Below, one piece after another: positions 17,677-27,309 of a stretch of 64,000 nt of DNA. Position 1 is the first letter of the stretch. Each line of letters opens with the position of its first letter. The stretch lies in contig NZ_CP031413.1 in the NCBI RefSeq assembly GCF_003367355.1, positions 1,344,921-1,408,920 of the forward strand. The letters are read 5' to 3'. The notes beneath the pieces are model-generated. The model did not search any database. It worked only from the letters and a program-made list of their open reading frames with translations, and had not been told where the DNA came from. The stretch comes from Lysobacter sp. TY2-98 (lineage in GTDB: Bacteria; Pseudomonadota; Gammaproteobacteria; Xanthomonadales; Xanthomonadaceae). The position numbers and the translations under genes are program-made.

Positions 17677-20523
17677 ATGTCACGCGATGTAACCATCGTG
17701 CGCAGTCGCCTTGCGACCGCACTTCTGGCCGCGATGCTCCTGCCGACGGCCGCACTTGCGCAGAACGCCACGCCCGCTACCACCACCGATGATGCGAAGG
17801 GCGCCGAGCTCGACCGCGTCGTCGTCACCGGTTCGCTCATCCCGCAGACGTCCAAGGAAACGTCGACGCCGGTCAGCATCATTTCCGCCGAGGACATCAA
17901 GGCCCGCGGCTTCACCAGCGTCTCCGACGCGCTCCAGCAGAGCTCGTATTCGACGGGCGGCGTGCAGGGCGGCCAGACCTCGGCCGGCTTCACGCAGGGC
18001 GCCGAGACGATGAGCCTGTTCGGCCTGTCCGTCGGCTACACCAAGTACCTGATCGACGGCCGCCCGATGGCCGACTACCCGGCGCTGTACAACGGCAGCG
18101 ACACGTTCAACAACATCAGCGGCATTCCGATCGACCTCGTCGAGCGCATCGAAATCCTGCCGGGCGGCCAGTCGTCGCTGTACGGTTCGGACGCGATCGC
18201 GGGCGTCGTCAACATCATCCTGAAGAAGAAGCTCGATGCGCCGGTGATCAGCGCACGCGTCGGCGGCTACACCGATGGCGGCGGCGACGGCTACCGCGTC
18301 AGCGGCGCGACGACGTTCTCGGGTGCTGGAGATCGCTTCAACCTGCTCGTGGGCGCGCAGTACGAAAAGCGCAACCCGATCTGGGCGTACGACCGCGACA
18401 TCACCAAGCAGTACAACCCGAACGGTACGACGCCGGCGCTGGCCAGCCGTGACTTCCTCGAATACGGCTACCGCAACATCGGCACCGCCGGTTTCGACGA
18501 CTACGGCTACGTCTTCCTCGATCCGAACAACTGCGCGAACACCACCGCCCTGTTCGGTGGCACCGAAGGTCTGAACACCCGTCCCGGCTACGGCCAGTAC
18601 TGCGGCTCGCTGTACACGCCGGGCTATCGCACCCTGCTCAACGGCAAGGAAGCGGCGCAGGGCTATGCGCATGCGACCTACGATCTCAGTGCCGATCACC
18701 AGCTCTACGCCGACGTTCTCTACAGCCACGAGAACGTGAACTACAACATCGGCGCCGGTTACACGTGGTGGGGCACCGGCGTGAAGTGGGGCTACTTCTA
18801 CGATCCGAACGTCGACGGCCTGGTCAACCTGCAGCGCGGCTTCGCACCGGAAGACTTCGGACCCGGCGGCTACAAGAACACGATGAGCCGCGACACGAGC
18901 AACTCGTGGATGACGACCGTCGGCGCGCGCGGTGCGCTCGGCCAGTCGGGCTGGGACTACGACGCGTTCCTGTCGGGCACGCGCTACGAGCTCAATGAAC
19001 GCCAGTGGGCGCGTCTGGCGGATCCGATCAACGACTGGTTCGAGCAGAACATCCTCGGACCGCAGCAGGGTCTGGATCCGTACTACGGCGCGTATCCGGT
19101 GTTCAGCCCGAACTACGCGCGTTTCTACTCGCCGCTCACCGCCGCGGAGATCGCGAGCTTCAGCGACTTCACGAACTCGAAGAGCCGCACCTCGGATTCG
19201 ATGGCGCGCGCGCAGCTCACCAACAGCGCGCTGTTCGCGCTGCCGGGCGGCGACGCCGGCATCGCGCTCGCGGTCGAAGGCGGCCACCAGACCTGGGACT
19301 ACAACCCGGACCCGCGCCTGCTCGACGGCGAAATCTGGGGCACAACGTCGGTCAGCGGTGGCGGCGCGCGCAATCGCTACGCCGCCATCGGCGAACTGCG
19401 CCTGCCGGTCTTCAAGCCGCTCACGCTGTCGCTGTCGTCGCGCTATGACAAGTTCGATCCGGATGGCGCGGAAACCGTCAGCAAGGCGACCTACTCGCTC
19501 GGCTTCGAATACCGCCCGGTCGAGAGCCTGTTGTTCCGCGGCAAGTACGGCACCGCGTTCAAGGCGCCGACGCTCGCCGACCAGTTCCAGGGCGAGAGCG
19601 GCTACTACTCGTTCGTGACCGACTACTACGCCTGCCAGCAGCGTGGCTTCACCCCGGCCGAGATCGACAACTGCCCGGCGCGCTACACCAGCGTGCAGTA
19701 CTTCGGCACGACGTCGGGCAGCCTCGACCTGCGTCCGATGAACGCCGACGTGTGGAGCGGCGGCGTGGTGTGGGCGCCGACGGCGAAGTTCTCGGTGGGC
19801 GCGGACGTGCACCACTGGGCGATCAAGGACGAGGTCGGCCAGCAGAACGCCAACGGCCTCGCCCTGCGCGAGATGTACTGCCGCACCGGCACCGCCGGCT
19901 ACGACATCAACTCGCCGGTCTGCCAGGACGCGATCTCCAAGATCACCCGCAACGGCGCGGGCACGATCACGGACATCTACACGCCGAAGGTCAACGAAGC
20001 ACTCGAGGTGCTGACCGCGCTGACGCTCAACGCCAGCTACCGCATCGATGTCGGTTCGTTCGGCAACCTGCTCTTCCGCGGCTCGTACACCAACAACCTG
20101 AAGCACGAGTACACGCAGTTCACCGGTGACGAGGCGATCGACCTGCTGCGTCGCCCGGGTTGGAGCACCGATCCGAAGTCGAAGGCGAACGGCTCGGTCA
20201 CGTGGAGCAACGGTGACTGGGGCACGACGCTCTACGCCAACCGCATCGGCCACACGCCGAATTACCGCGCACAGGTGGATGACAACTATGACGCGGCCAC
20301 TGCGGGCAAGCTCGATCCGTTCACGCTCTACAACCTCAGCGTCGACTACCAGGTGATGCCGCAGCTCTCGCTGTCGCTGATGGTCAACAACCTGTTCAAC
20401 ACGATGCCGCCGAAGGATCCGACCTATCCGGGCAGCACGGGCGAGCCGTACAACAGCGCCCAGTACAGCCCGTACGGACGCGCCGTCTACCTCGAGGCCC
20501 GTTACCAGTTCGGCAAGAAGTAA
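17677..20523 (+). CDS. TonB-dependent outer-membrane receptor
   Basis: A 948-residue outer-membrane transporter. The ATG at 17677 begins a signal peptide with cleavage after TAALA (about residue 28). A TonB-box-like ELDRVVVTGS is followed by a plug domain (STPVSIISAEDIKARG to AGVVNIILKK), then a long beta-barrel rich in Tyr, Gly, Asn and Asp. No N-terminal signalling or carboxypeptidase domain is visible. The substrate is unknown; the barrel resembles the large Xanthomonadaceae receptors paired with sulfotransferases rather than known siderophore receptors. A strong terminator follows the stop. Confidence 0.9.
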   Translation: MSRDVTIVRSRLATALLAAMLLPTAALAQNATPATTTDDAKGAELDRVVVTGSLIPQTSKETSTPVSIISAEDIKARGFTSVSDALQQSSYSTGGVQGGQTSAGFTQGAETMSLFGLSVGYTKYLIDGRPMADYPALYNGSDTFNNISGIPIDLVERIEILPGGQSSLYGSDAIAGVVNIILKKKLDAPVISARVGGYTDGGGDGYRVSGATTFSGAGDRFNLLVGAQYEKRNPIWAYDRDITKQYNPNGTTPALASRDFLEYGYRNIGTAGFDDYGYVFLDPNNCANTTALFGGTEGLNTRPGYGQYCGSLYTPGYRTLLNGKEAAQGYAHATYDLSADHQLYADVLYSHENVNYNIGAGYTWWGTGVKWGYFYDPNVDGLVNLQRGFAPEDFGPGGYKNTMSRDTSNSWMTTVGARGALGQSGWDYDAFLSGTRYELNERQWARLADPINDWFEQNILGPQQGLDPYYGAYPVFSPNYARFYSPLTAAEIASFSDFTNSKSRTSDSMARAQLTNSALFALPGGDAGIALAVEGGHQTWDYNPDPRLLDGEIWGTTSVSGGGARNRYAAIGELRLPVFKPLTLSLSSRYDKFDPDGAETVSKATYSLGFEYRPVESLLFRGKYGTAFKAPTLADQFQGESGYYSFVTDYYACQQRGFTPAEIDNCPARYTSVQYFGTTSGSLDLRPMNADVWSGGVVWAPTAKFSVGADVHHWAIKDEVGQQNANGLALREMYCRTGTAGYDINSPVCQDAISKITRNGAGTITDIYTPKVNEALEVLTALTLNASYRIDVGSFGNLLFRGSYTNNLKHEYTQFTGDEAIDLLRRPGWSTDPKSKANGSVTWSNGDWGTTLYANRIGHTPNYRAQVDDNYDAATAGKLDPFTLYNLSVDYQVMPQLSLSLMVNNLFNTMPPKDPTYPGSTGEPYNSAQYSPYGRAVYLEARYQFGKK

Positions 20524-20555
20524 CCGTGTAAGCGTTCCCGTCCCATGGGTGACGC

Positions 20556-20592
20556 AAAGGGCCCCGATCTCTCCGCGGGGCCCTTTTCTTTT
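20556..20592 (+). terminator. Intrinsic terminator of the TonB receptor gene
   Basis: GGGCCCCG (20559-20566) pairs with CGGGGCCC (20576-20583) across a 9-base loop and is followed by TTTTCTTTT. It also separates the receptor from the convergent sulfotransferase gene. Confidence 0.88.
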
Positions 20593-20601
20593 GCGCGGTG
20601 T

Positions 20602-22167
20602 TCAGAGCGGGATGCCGGAATCCTCGAGCACCCGTCGCATGGGAGCCAGCGCATCGCCGTAGCGCTTCCAGCGCTCGAGCGACGTACGGAACATCGGTGA
20701 CCGCACCTGCACCACGCTCGCGGTCGCGACCGGTGCCTCGTTCTTCTCGAAGGCGAGGCAGGCATCGTTCCAGCCGAGGCCGCAGTGCGCGAGCAGTGCG
20801 CGCGTCGTTGATTCCTGCGCGTCGACCAGCTGCTCGTACTGCACCTCGAGCAGGCGCTCGCCGAGCAGCGCGCGCCAGTGGCGCATCAGACGATCGAACA
20901 GCACGTAGTAGCGCGCGGTGTCGAGCGGATCGAACGAATAGTCGTAATACGGCGAGCTCAGCGCGAACAGCTGGCGGAAGTTGCTCAAGCACACGTCCAT
21001 CGGATGACGGCGCACCGCCACCAGCCGCGCATTCGGCAGCGCCGCAGCGATGAAACCGGCGTAGAGGAAGTTGTGCGGCAGCTTGTCGACGAAACGCGGC
21101 GTCACACCGGTGCCGGGGCGCGTGCTCGCGATATAGGCCTCGCCCAGACTCGACAGGTCGGCACGACCGGCGGCGTCGACGGTGTCCGGGTCGATCAGCT
21201 CCCGCGTGCGACTGCCGGACAGGCGCTTGAGCAACGCGCCGAAGTTCTGCAGCTCCCCGGCCGAATGTACCTCCGGGTGGCTCGAAAGGATGCGGTCGAC
21301 CAGCGTCGTGCCCGAACGGGGCATGCCGAACACGAAGATCGGTTCGGCGCTGTCGGACGGACTCGCGACGCGCGGGATCGTCTCGAACGCGCGGTGCAAC
21401 GCCGCGAACAGGCGCTCGTCGCGCTCGCAGCGATACGCGCGTCCGCGCGCGCCTTCGCGTTTGCCGACGACCAGATGTTCGAAGGCCTGCGGATAGCGAC
21501 GAAGATCCTCCTCCTCCTTCGCGATCGACAGGTGCAGGTACATCGACGGCTCACCGGGCACTGCGGTCGGCAGCAAACCGCGCAGCCGATCGAGATGATT
21601 CGACTCGGGCGTCTGCGTGCGCAGTTGCGCGAGCGCCAGGTGCGCGCGGCCGTAGCCGGGATCAAGCGCGAGGCAGGCCTCGTATTCGCGCTCGGCCGCG
21701 TCGAGCTCGCCCGCGAACATCAGCGCGGTCGCATGATTGAAGTGGAACGTCGCAACGTCCGGGGCCGCCTCGACCGCGCGGCAAAACAGCTGCGAAGCAC
21801 GCGCATGATCGTTGGCCTGCGTCAGCACGACACCGAGCGTGTCGAGCGTGAGCGGATCGGAGGGCTGCGCCGCGATGGCTGCATCGGCCGCCTCGATGGC
21901 CTCGCGGAACATGCGGGCTGCCGCCAGCGCCCTCGCCCGCTGCGCGTGGTAGTCCGCACGTCCCGGGCTCAATGCGCATGCGCGCTGCAGAAGCGCCAGC
22001 GCCTGCGGAACCCGGTCCATCTGCAGCGCCGCGACCCCTCCAATGAAATGCACACCGCCGTGATTCGGTGCAGTCCGGACGACCTGCGCGGCGAGTTCGA
22101 AGGCCCGGGGAAACTCGTTGCGATTCAGCGCCGAGACGGCCTCGGCGTACAGCACGGCAGGATCCAT
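20602..22167 (-). CDS. TPR-containing sulfotransferase
   Basis: The N-terminal 180 residues form about five tetratricopeptide repeats; the C-terminal half (from about 275) is a PAPS-dependent sulfotransferase. The 5'-phosphosulfate loop is GMPRSGTT near 281-288 and the 3'-phosphate-binding region is VRRHPMDVCLSNF with Arg386 and Ser395. Such proteins resemble protein-tyrosine sulfotransferases, but the acceptor cannot be told. It converges with the TonB receptor, a pairing often seen in Xanthomonadaceae. ATG at 22167 has no Shine-Dalgarno, while TAGAAT ends seven bases upstream. Confidence 0.88.
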   Translation of the reverse strand: MDPAVLYAEAVSALNRNEFPRAFELAAQVVRTAPNHGGVHFIGGVAALQMDRVPQALALLQRACALSPGRADYHAQRARALAAARMFREAIEAADAAIAAQPSDPLTLDTLGVVLTQANDHARASQLFCRAVEAAPDVATFHFNHATALMFAGELDAAEREYEACLALDPGYGRAHLALAQLRTQTPESNHLDRLRGLLPTAVPGEPSMYLHLSIAKEEEDLRRYPQAFEHLVVGKREGARGRAYRCERDERLFAALHRAFETIPRVASPSDSAEPIFVFGMPRSGTTLVDRILSSHPEVHSAGELQNFGALLKRLSGSRTRELIDPDTVDAAGRADLSSLGEAYIASTRPGTGVTPRFVDKLPHNFLYAGFIAAALPNARLVAVRRHPMDVCLSNFRQLFALSSPYYDYSFDPLDTARYYVLFDRLMRHWRALLGERLLEVQYEQLVDAQESTTRALLAHCGLGWNDACLAFEKNEAPVATASVVQVRSPMFRTSLERWKRYGDALAPMRRVLEDSGIPL

Positions 22168-22173
22168 TTCCGG

Positions 22174-22179
22174 ATTCTA
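22174..22179 (-). promoter_or_regulatory. -10 box abutting the sulfotransferase start
   Basis: TAGAAT on the minus strand (5 of 6 to TATAAT) ends seven bases before the ATG at 22167, which would give a leaderless or near-leaderless mRNA. No good -35 hexamer is visible. Confidence 0.4.
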
Positions 22180-22330
22180 GGAGGCGTCCGACTCACCACC
22201 CGCGATCCGGTCGCCACCCGACGGGGCCGGCATCCTGAACGAGCGGCCGTACCCTCCGACACCGCCCCGAATTTCGGGTTATATAAGGCCACCCGCGCGC
22301 CTGCGGCGGGCCACCATACAAGGGGAACCC

Positions 22331-22756
22331 ATGCGCACCACGCTCACCGCACTGCTCCTGCTCGCGCTGCCGCTCGCCGCCAGCGCCGCCGACAACTCGC
22401 CGATCGGCCGTTGGAAGACGCTCGACGACGAGACCGGTAAGGCGATGACGATCACCGAGATCTACCAGGCCCAGAACGGAACGCTCGCGGCGAAGATCGT
22501 CGAGAACCTCGGCCTGCCGGCCAACTGCGACAAGTGCAGCGCGCCGTACAAGGGCAAGCCCTTCGTCGGCATCGTCACGCTGTGGAACCTCAAGCCCCAG
22601 GACGGCGGTTGGGGTGGTGGCAGCGGCTACAAGCCGTCGGATGACCGCAAGTTCAACGCCAAGTCGGTCAAGCTGGTCGATGGCGGCAACAAGCTCGAAG
22701 TGAAGGGCTGCGTGGCGTTCTTCTGCAAGACCGCGACCTGGGTCCGCGTGCACTGA
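22331..22756 (+). CDS. DUF2147 periplasmic protein
   Basis: A 141-residue exported protein with a clear signal peptide ending ASA at about residue 19. The mature part has the DUF2147 pattern: IGRWKTLDDETGKAMTITEIY, a CDKC-containing loop, GTLAAKIVENL, the FVGIVTLWNLK segment and a C-terminal CVAFFCKTATWVR. Four cysteines could form two disulfides. Family function is unknown. AGGGGAA precedes the ATG and a terminator follows the stop. Confidence 0.88.
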   Translation: MRTTLTALLLLALPLAASAADNSPIGRWKTLDDETGKAMTITEIYQAQNGTLAAKIVENLGLPANCDKCSAPYKGKPFVGIVTLWNLKPQDGGWGGGSGYKPSDDRKFNAKSVKLVDGGNKLEVKGCVAFFCKTATWVRVH

Positions 22757-22780
22757 TCCACGCGACCTCCGTACTTCGAA

Positions 22781-22806
22781 ACGGCCCGGGAAACCGGGCC
22801 GTTTTC
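22781..22806 (+). terminator. Intrinsic terminator after DUF2147 gene
   Basis: ACGGCCCGG (22781-22789), GAAA tetraloop, CCGGGCCGT (22794-22802), then TTTTC. Nine-base-pair stem with a stable GNRA-type loop. Confidence 0.9.
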
Positions 22807-22873
22807 GTTGGCGCGGCCGGTCGCAGAAGGCCCGCGTGCGATACTGGCCGACCCCCTGCGACACGCGCCCGAC

Positions 22874-24958
22874 ATGTCCCGCGAGATCCTGGTCACCTGC
22901 GCCCTGCCCTACGCCAACGGCCCGCTGCACCTCGGGCACCTGGTGGGCTACGTCCAAGGCGATATCTGGACGCGCGCACGGCGCATGTCGGGCCACACCG
23001 TGCACTTCGTCTGCGCCGACGACACCCATGGCACGCCGATCATGCTCGCCGCCGAGAAGGCCGGCACGACGCCGGAGGCCTTCATCGCCGGCATCCAGGC
23101 CAGCCACGAACGTGACTTCGCCGACTTCGGCGTCGCGTTCGATCACTACGACTCGACCAACTCCGACACCAACCGCGAGCTGACCCAGTCGATCTACCGC
23201 GCGCTCGAGGCCGAAGGCCACATCACGCGGCGCGCGGTCGCGCAGCTGTTCGACCCGGTCAAGGGCATGTTTCTGCCCGACCGCTACGTGAAGGGCATCT
23301 GCCCGAATTGCGGCACGCCCGACCAGTACGGCGACAACTGCGAGAACTGCGGTGCGACGTACGCACCGACGGAACTCGAGGATCCGCGCTCGGTCATCAG
23401 CGGCGCGACGCCGGAGCTCCGCGAGTCCGAGCATTTCTTCTTCGAGCTCGGCCATTTTGACGCATTCCTGCGCGAGTGGTTGTCCGGCGACGTCGCCATC
23501 GCCGGAGTCAAGGCGAAGCTGCAGGAATGGCTCGACGCCGAGGGCGGACTGCGGGCGTGGGATATCTCCCGCGACGCGCCCTACTTCGGCTTCGAGATCC
23601 CGGGCCATCCGGGCAAGTTCCTCTACGTCTGGATCGACGCACCGATCGGCTACCTCGCGAGCTTCAAGGCGCTGGCCGCGCAGCGCGGCATCGATTTCGA
23701 ATCGTTCCTGCGCGCGGACTCGCAGGCCGAGATGCACCACTTCATCGGCAAGGACATCGTCAATTTCCACGGCCTGTTCTGGCCCGCGGTACTGCACGGT
23801 GCCGGCCTGCGCGCACCGACGCGCCTGCACGTCAACGGTTACCTGACGGTGGACGGCGCGAAGATGTCGAAGTCGCGCGGCACCTTCGTCATGGCGCGTA
23901 CGTATCTCGACTGCGGCCTCGATCCCGAAGCGCTGCGCTACTACTTCGCGGCCAAGACCTCCGGTGGCGTCGATGACGTCGACCTCAACCTCGCCGACTT
24001 CATCGCGCGCGTGAACTCCGACATCGTCGGCAAATTCGTGAACCTGGCGAGCCGCTGCGCAGGTTTCATCGAGAAGCGATTCGGCGGTCGCCTCGCCGAT
24101 GCGTTGCCGGACGCCGGGATGTACGAGCGTTTCGTCGCCCAGCTCCAGCCGATCGCCGACGGCTACGCACGCAACGAAGCCGCGACGGCGCTGCGCCTGA
24201 CGATGACGCTGGCCGATGAAGCCAACCGCTACATCGACGAAACCAAGCCGTGGGTGCTCGCCAAGCAGGACGGCGCCGAGGCCGAGCTGCAGGCGGTGTG
24301 CACGCAGGGCCTCAACTTGTTCCGCGTGCTCGCCGTTGCGCTCAAGCCGGTGCTGCCGCGCGTCGCGACGCAGGCGGAAGGCTTCCTTCGCGCGCCAGTG
24401 GCGTGGTGGGGCGATGTCGCCGCACCGCTCTTGGCGCGTGAGATCGCGCCCTACACCCCGCTCTTCACCCGTATCGACCCGAAACAGATCGACGCCATGA
24501 CCGACGCCAGCAAGGACACCCTGCAGACCACCGACGCCAAGCCGGCGGCGAACACGACGGCGAAGACCGACGCCGCGGCGGGCACTGCGCCTGCCGCGCC
24601 GAAGGCGGACGCCGCCGGTGCCGCTGCCCACATCGGCATCGACGATTTCGCGAAGCTCGACCTGCGCATCGGCAAGGTGCTCGAGTGCGCATTCGTTGAA
24701 GGTTCGGACAAGCTGCTGCGTTTCCTGCTCGATGCGGGCGACCTTGGCCAGCGCCAGATCTTCTCGGGAATCCGCGGCTCCTACGGCGAGCCGGAAAAGC
24801 TCGTGGGTCGCAGCGTGGTCTTCATCGCGAACCTGGCGCCGCGCAAGATGCGCTTCGGCGTGAGCGAGGGAATGATCCTGTCGGCCGGCTTCGACGGCGG
24901 CGGGCTGTTCCTGCTGGACGCCGACAGCGGTGCCGCGCCGGGCATGCCGGTTCGCTGA
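22874..24958 (+). CDS. metG: Methionyl-tRNA synthetase
   Basis: Charges tRNA-Met, including the initiator. The 694-residue protein has the class I HIGH-type motif HLGH (19-22), a zinc knuckle with cysteines around 142-161 (CPNC...CENC), the KMSKS motif near 330-334 and an anticodon-binding helical domain. An Ala/Thr/Asp-rich linker (about 545-580) leads to a C-terminal EMAPII-like tRNA-binding domain (DLRIGKVLECAFVEGSDKL) that mediates dimerisation. ATG at 22874 matches the family start; the open frame extends upstream without conservation. Confidence 0.97.
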   Translation: MSREILVTCALPYANGPLHLGHLVGYVQGDIWTRARRMSGHTVHFVCADDTHGTPIMLAAEKAGTTPEAFIAGIQASHERDFADFGVAFDHYDSTNSDTNRELTQSIYRALEAEGHITRRAVAQLFDPVKGMFLPDRYVKGICPNCGTPDQYGDNCENCGATYAPTELEDPRSVISGATPELRESEHFFFELGHFDAFLREWLSGDVAIAGVKAKLQEWLDAEGGLRAWDISRDAPYFGFEIPGHPGKFLYVWIDAPIGYLASFKALAAQRGIDFESFLRADSQAEMHHFIGKDIVNFHGLFWPAVLHGAGLRAPTRLHVNGYLTVDGAKMSKSRGTFVMARTYLDCGLDPEALRYYFAAKTSGGVDDVDLNLADFIARVNSDIVGKFVNLASRCAGFIEKRFGGRLADALPDAGMYERFVAQLQPIADGYARNEAATALRLTMTLADEANRYIDETKPWVLAKQDGAEAELQAVCTQGLNLFRVLAVALKPVLPRVATQAEGFLRAPVAWWGDVAAPLLAREIAPYTPLFTRIDPKQIDAMTDASKDTLQTTDAKPAANTTAKTDAAAGTAPAAPKADAAGAAAHIGIDDFAKLDLRIGKVLECAFVEGSDKLLRFLLDAGDLGQRQIFSGIRGSYGEPEKLVGRSVVFIANLAPRKMRFGVSEGMILSAGFDGGGLFLLDADSGAAPGMPVR

Positions 24959-24994
24959 GTCGGGACGCGCGCATTCCTGCGCGCCACACATCCG

Positions 24995-25432
24995 ATGTCC
25001 TCGCCTCCACCTGCAGCGACGCCGCACGACGCACTCGTCGAGCGGCTCGATCGCCTGCTGCCGCAGACGCAGTGCGGCCAGTGCGGGTTCGCCGGATGCC
25101 GGCCGTACGCGGAAGCGATGGCGCGCGGCGATGCGGGCGTCGACCACTGTCCACCCGGCGGCGATCAAGGCGCGCGCGCGTTGGCGCGCCTGCTCGGCGT
25201 AGCAACGCAGCCTTACGACCGCACGCGCGGCGCGCACAAGCCGCCGCAGGTCGCCCTCGTCATCGAGGACGACTGCATCGGCTGCACCAAGTGCATCCAG
25301 GCGTGTCCGGTCGACGCCATCATCGGCGGCGCCAAGCACATGCACACGGTCATCGACCCGCTCTGCACCGGCTGCGAGCTCTGCGTGCCCGCGTGCCCGG
25401 TCGACTGCATCGTGCTCGTACCCGCGACCTGA
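24995..25432 (+). CDS. RnfB/RsxB-like ferredoxin
   Basis: A 145-residue iron-sulfur protein with an N-terminal Fe-S domain ([15 protein letters not shown]) and two 4Fe-4S ferredoxin motifs ([24 protein letters not shown]). These are the RnfB/RsxB domains, but the N-terminal transmembrane helix that anchors RnfB is missing and no other rnf genes are nearby. It follows metG after 36 bases, a placement shared by Xanthomonadaceae. A soluble electron carrier is likely; the partner is unknown. Confidence 0.85.
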   Translation: MSSPPPAATPHDALVERLDRLLPQTQCGQCGFAGCRPYAEAMARGDAGVDHCPPGGDQGARALARLLGVATQPYDRTRGAHKPPQVALVIEDDCIGCTKCIQACPVDAIIGGAKHMHTVIDPLCTGCELCVPACPVDCIVLVPAT

Positions 25433-25441
25433 GCCGCGCGA

Positions 25442-26383
25442 TCAGTGCGGATTCGCGGAGGCGCAGGCCGTGCAGATGCGTTCGACGCGATAGCCCTTCG
25501 CGCGCAGCAGTGCCACCACGCCGTCGTCGCCCAGCAGGTGCAACGCACCGACGACGACGAGCACATCGTGGCCCTTGCCCTGCGCAAGCATCGCTTCGAA
25601 ACGCGGAATCCACGCGCGGTTGCGATCGACGTTGAGACGCTGGTACGTGACCGGCGTCAGTTCGGCCATCTCTTCGCGCGTCATTCGCTCAAGCGTCGGA
25701 ATGTCGGCCTCGCGCCAGGCCTTGTGCAGCTCATCGAGCTTCGCTGGCGCGGCGTCGCCTTCGTCGATGAATTCCTTCAGCGAGGCCACCTGTTCGGCCA
25801 TCGGCGTGCCATCGAGCGTGCTGAGCTGCTCCTGCACGGTTTCGAGTCCGGTCGCCGGCTTGCCTGCGGCTTTCGCGCGTGCCATCAGCTGGCGATCGAG
25901 GCCATCGTCAGGGGCGTATCCAGCGCGTTGGCCCAACAACGTGACCAGCATGGTGTCGACGAACCATGGCTCGAACGCGTGCATCTGCTCCGCAGGCAGG
26001 CCCAGCCCGCGCATGCGTACGTCGAGCTGCGCCTTGAGATCAGGCGACAGCGTGTGATCGATCGACGACGTGGGATCGGACTTCGCCAGCCCCATCATCA
26101 TTCCGGTGATCGCGGGATTCTCGAGATCGTCGGGCGCGACTTCGAACACCAGCGATTCGGCGTCGTCGAAGGCGCGATCGATGTCGGTCGACAGCGGATA
26201 GTCCGACTTCGCCAACAGATGGAACGAGCCGAGCAGATACAGGCTGTTGTCGGCGTCAGACACTTTCCACAGCAGCGGCACCGGTGGCGCGGATGCGGAT
26301 GGCGCCACAGGCGTGGAGCCCGCGACGGGGAGCGCGAGCAGGAGGCCGATCAGCGCGAGTGCGTAACGAGGCATCGCGCGCAT
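25442..26383 (-). CDS. TraB/GumN family protein
   Basis: A 313-residue exported protein: signal peptide MPRYALALIGLLLALPVAG, then the TraB/GumN fold with the conserved LLGSFHLL (Gly-Ser-Phe-His near 52-55), a central helical part and the C-terminal VVGALHLLGDDGVVALLRAKGY. The family is related to Tiki metalloproteases, and the two GxxH motifs are its putative metal ligands. Physiological role unknown. ATG at 26383 shares a base with the stop of the DUF1684 gene (TGATG), so the two are coupled. Confidence 0.86.
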   Translation of the reverse strand: MRAMPRYALALIGLLLALPVAGSTPVAPSASAPPVPLLWKVSDADNSLYLLGSFHLLAKSDYPLSTDIDRAFDDAESLVFEVAPDDLENPAITGMMMGLAKSDPTSSIDHTLSPDLKAQLDVRMRGLGLPAEQMHAFEPWFVDTMLVTLLGQRAGYAPDDGLDRQLMARAKAAGKPATGLETVQEQLSTLDGTPMAEQVASLKEFIDEGDAAPAKLDELHKAWREADIPTLERMTREEMAELTPVTYQRLNVDRNRAWIPRFEAMLAQGKGHDVLVVVGALHLLGDDGVVALLRAKGYRVERICTACASANPH

Positions 26384-27309
26384 CAGTGGCCGCCGTAGGC
26401 TTTCTCGCCGGCCTGCACGGCGAGATTGAGCCGGTTCATCGGCGGCGGCAGCGGGCACGTCGCGAAGGGCGTGAATGCGCATGGCGGGTTGTAGGCCTGG
26501 TTGAAGTCGATGCGGACGCGGCCATTCACCGGCGGCGTGGTGTCGACGAAACGCCCCGCGCCGTAACTGCCATGACCGCTGGTGCGATCGGCGAAGACGA
26601 GGAACAGACCGCCGTCGTCATTCGCGAGCGCCTCGAGCGTGTAGCGATTGCCGTTGCGCTTGAACTCGACGCGGCCGGGATTCGGCGTGGGTTCCACGAT
26701 GCCGACGATGTTCGCGATGTCGATCGTCTGCCCCGGCGGATTCGGCACATACGTCGCGTCGATGATCCAGTCGGGACCGCCCGGCCAGTACGTGATGCCC
26801 TTGAACTGCGTGCGCGTCGGCGCGTCGGCGTGCTTGACGCGCAGCGCATAGCGATCGCCGCGGTGGATCACCGTCGCGATGCCCTTGCCGCCGTCGAAAT
26901 TGATGACGTTGGCACCAGCGGGGTCATCGTCTACCCGCAGCGTCGTCGCCTTAGCGGGTTCGCCGTCGATGGTCAGGTCCGTATGCGCGGCCGGCACGAA
27001 GCGCACGTGGCCGTTGCGCACGTCGAACATGCCGAACTGCTCGGGGCCGACCGCGAGACGGATGCCATTGCTCGCCGCACTGCCGACGTAGTGCGAGCCC
27101 GGATCGAGCCAGTGCAGACCCACCAGCGACGTCCATCCATCGGGTTTGGTCAGCGACGCGAGGCGCTCGGCGCGCCAGGCCTGCTCAGCCTGCACGTAGG
27201 CGGCGGGCAACGCCTTCGGCTTGGGCGCCGGGGGCTGGCGATTGCAGGCTGCGACCGCGAGGCACGCCGTCGCGACGAGGATGCGGGTCAGCGTCCGCGC
27301 AGGAACCAT
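26383..27309 (-). CDS. DUF1684 lipoprotein
   Basis: A 308-residue lipoprotein: lipobox VAAC near residue 17 of the product starting MVPARTLTR. The mature part has the DUF1684 signatures [20 protein letters not shown] and the C-terminal [27 protein letters not shown], which includes two conserved cysteines. Function unknown. The chosen ATG at 27309 lies 22 bases inside the 3' end of mutL; earlier in-frame starts would remove the signal peptide. Coupled to the downstream TraB/GumN gene. Confidence 0.86.
   Translation of the reverse strand: MVPARTLTRILVATACLAVAACNRQPPAPKPKALPAAYVQAEQAWRAERLASLTKPDGWTSLVGLHWLDPGSHYVGSAASNGIRLAVGPEQFGMFDVRNGHVRFVPAAHTDLTIDGEPAKATTLRVDDDPAGANVINFDGGKGIATVIHRGDRYALRVKHADAPTRTQFKGITYWPGGPDWIIDATYVPNPPGQTIDIANIVGIVEPTPNPGRVEFKRNGNRYTLEALANDDGGLFLVFADRTSGHGSYGAGRFVDTTPPVNGRVRIDFNQAYNPPCAFTPFATCPLPPPMNRLNLAVQAGEKAYGGH

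Noticed and set aside
17680..20253. An 857-codon open frame antisense to the TonB receptor
   Set aside because: Mirror of the receptor codons; no recognisable domains and no start signal.
22193..25345. A 1050-codon open frame antisense to DUF2147, metG and the ferredoxin gene
   Set aside because: It is the high-GC shadow of well-supported genes; its translation is Arg/Val/Ala-rich without any motif.
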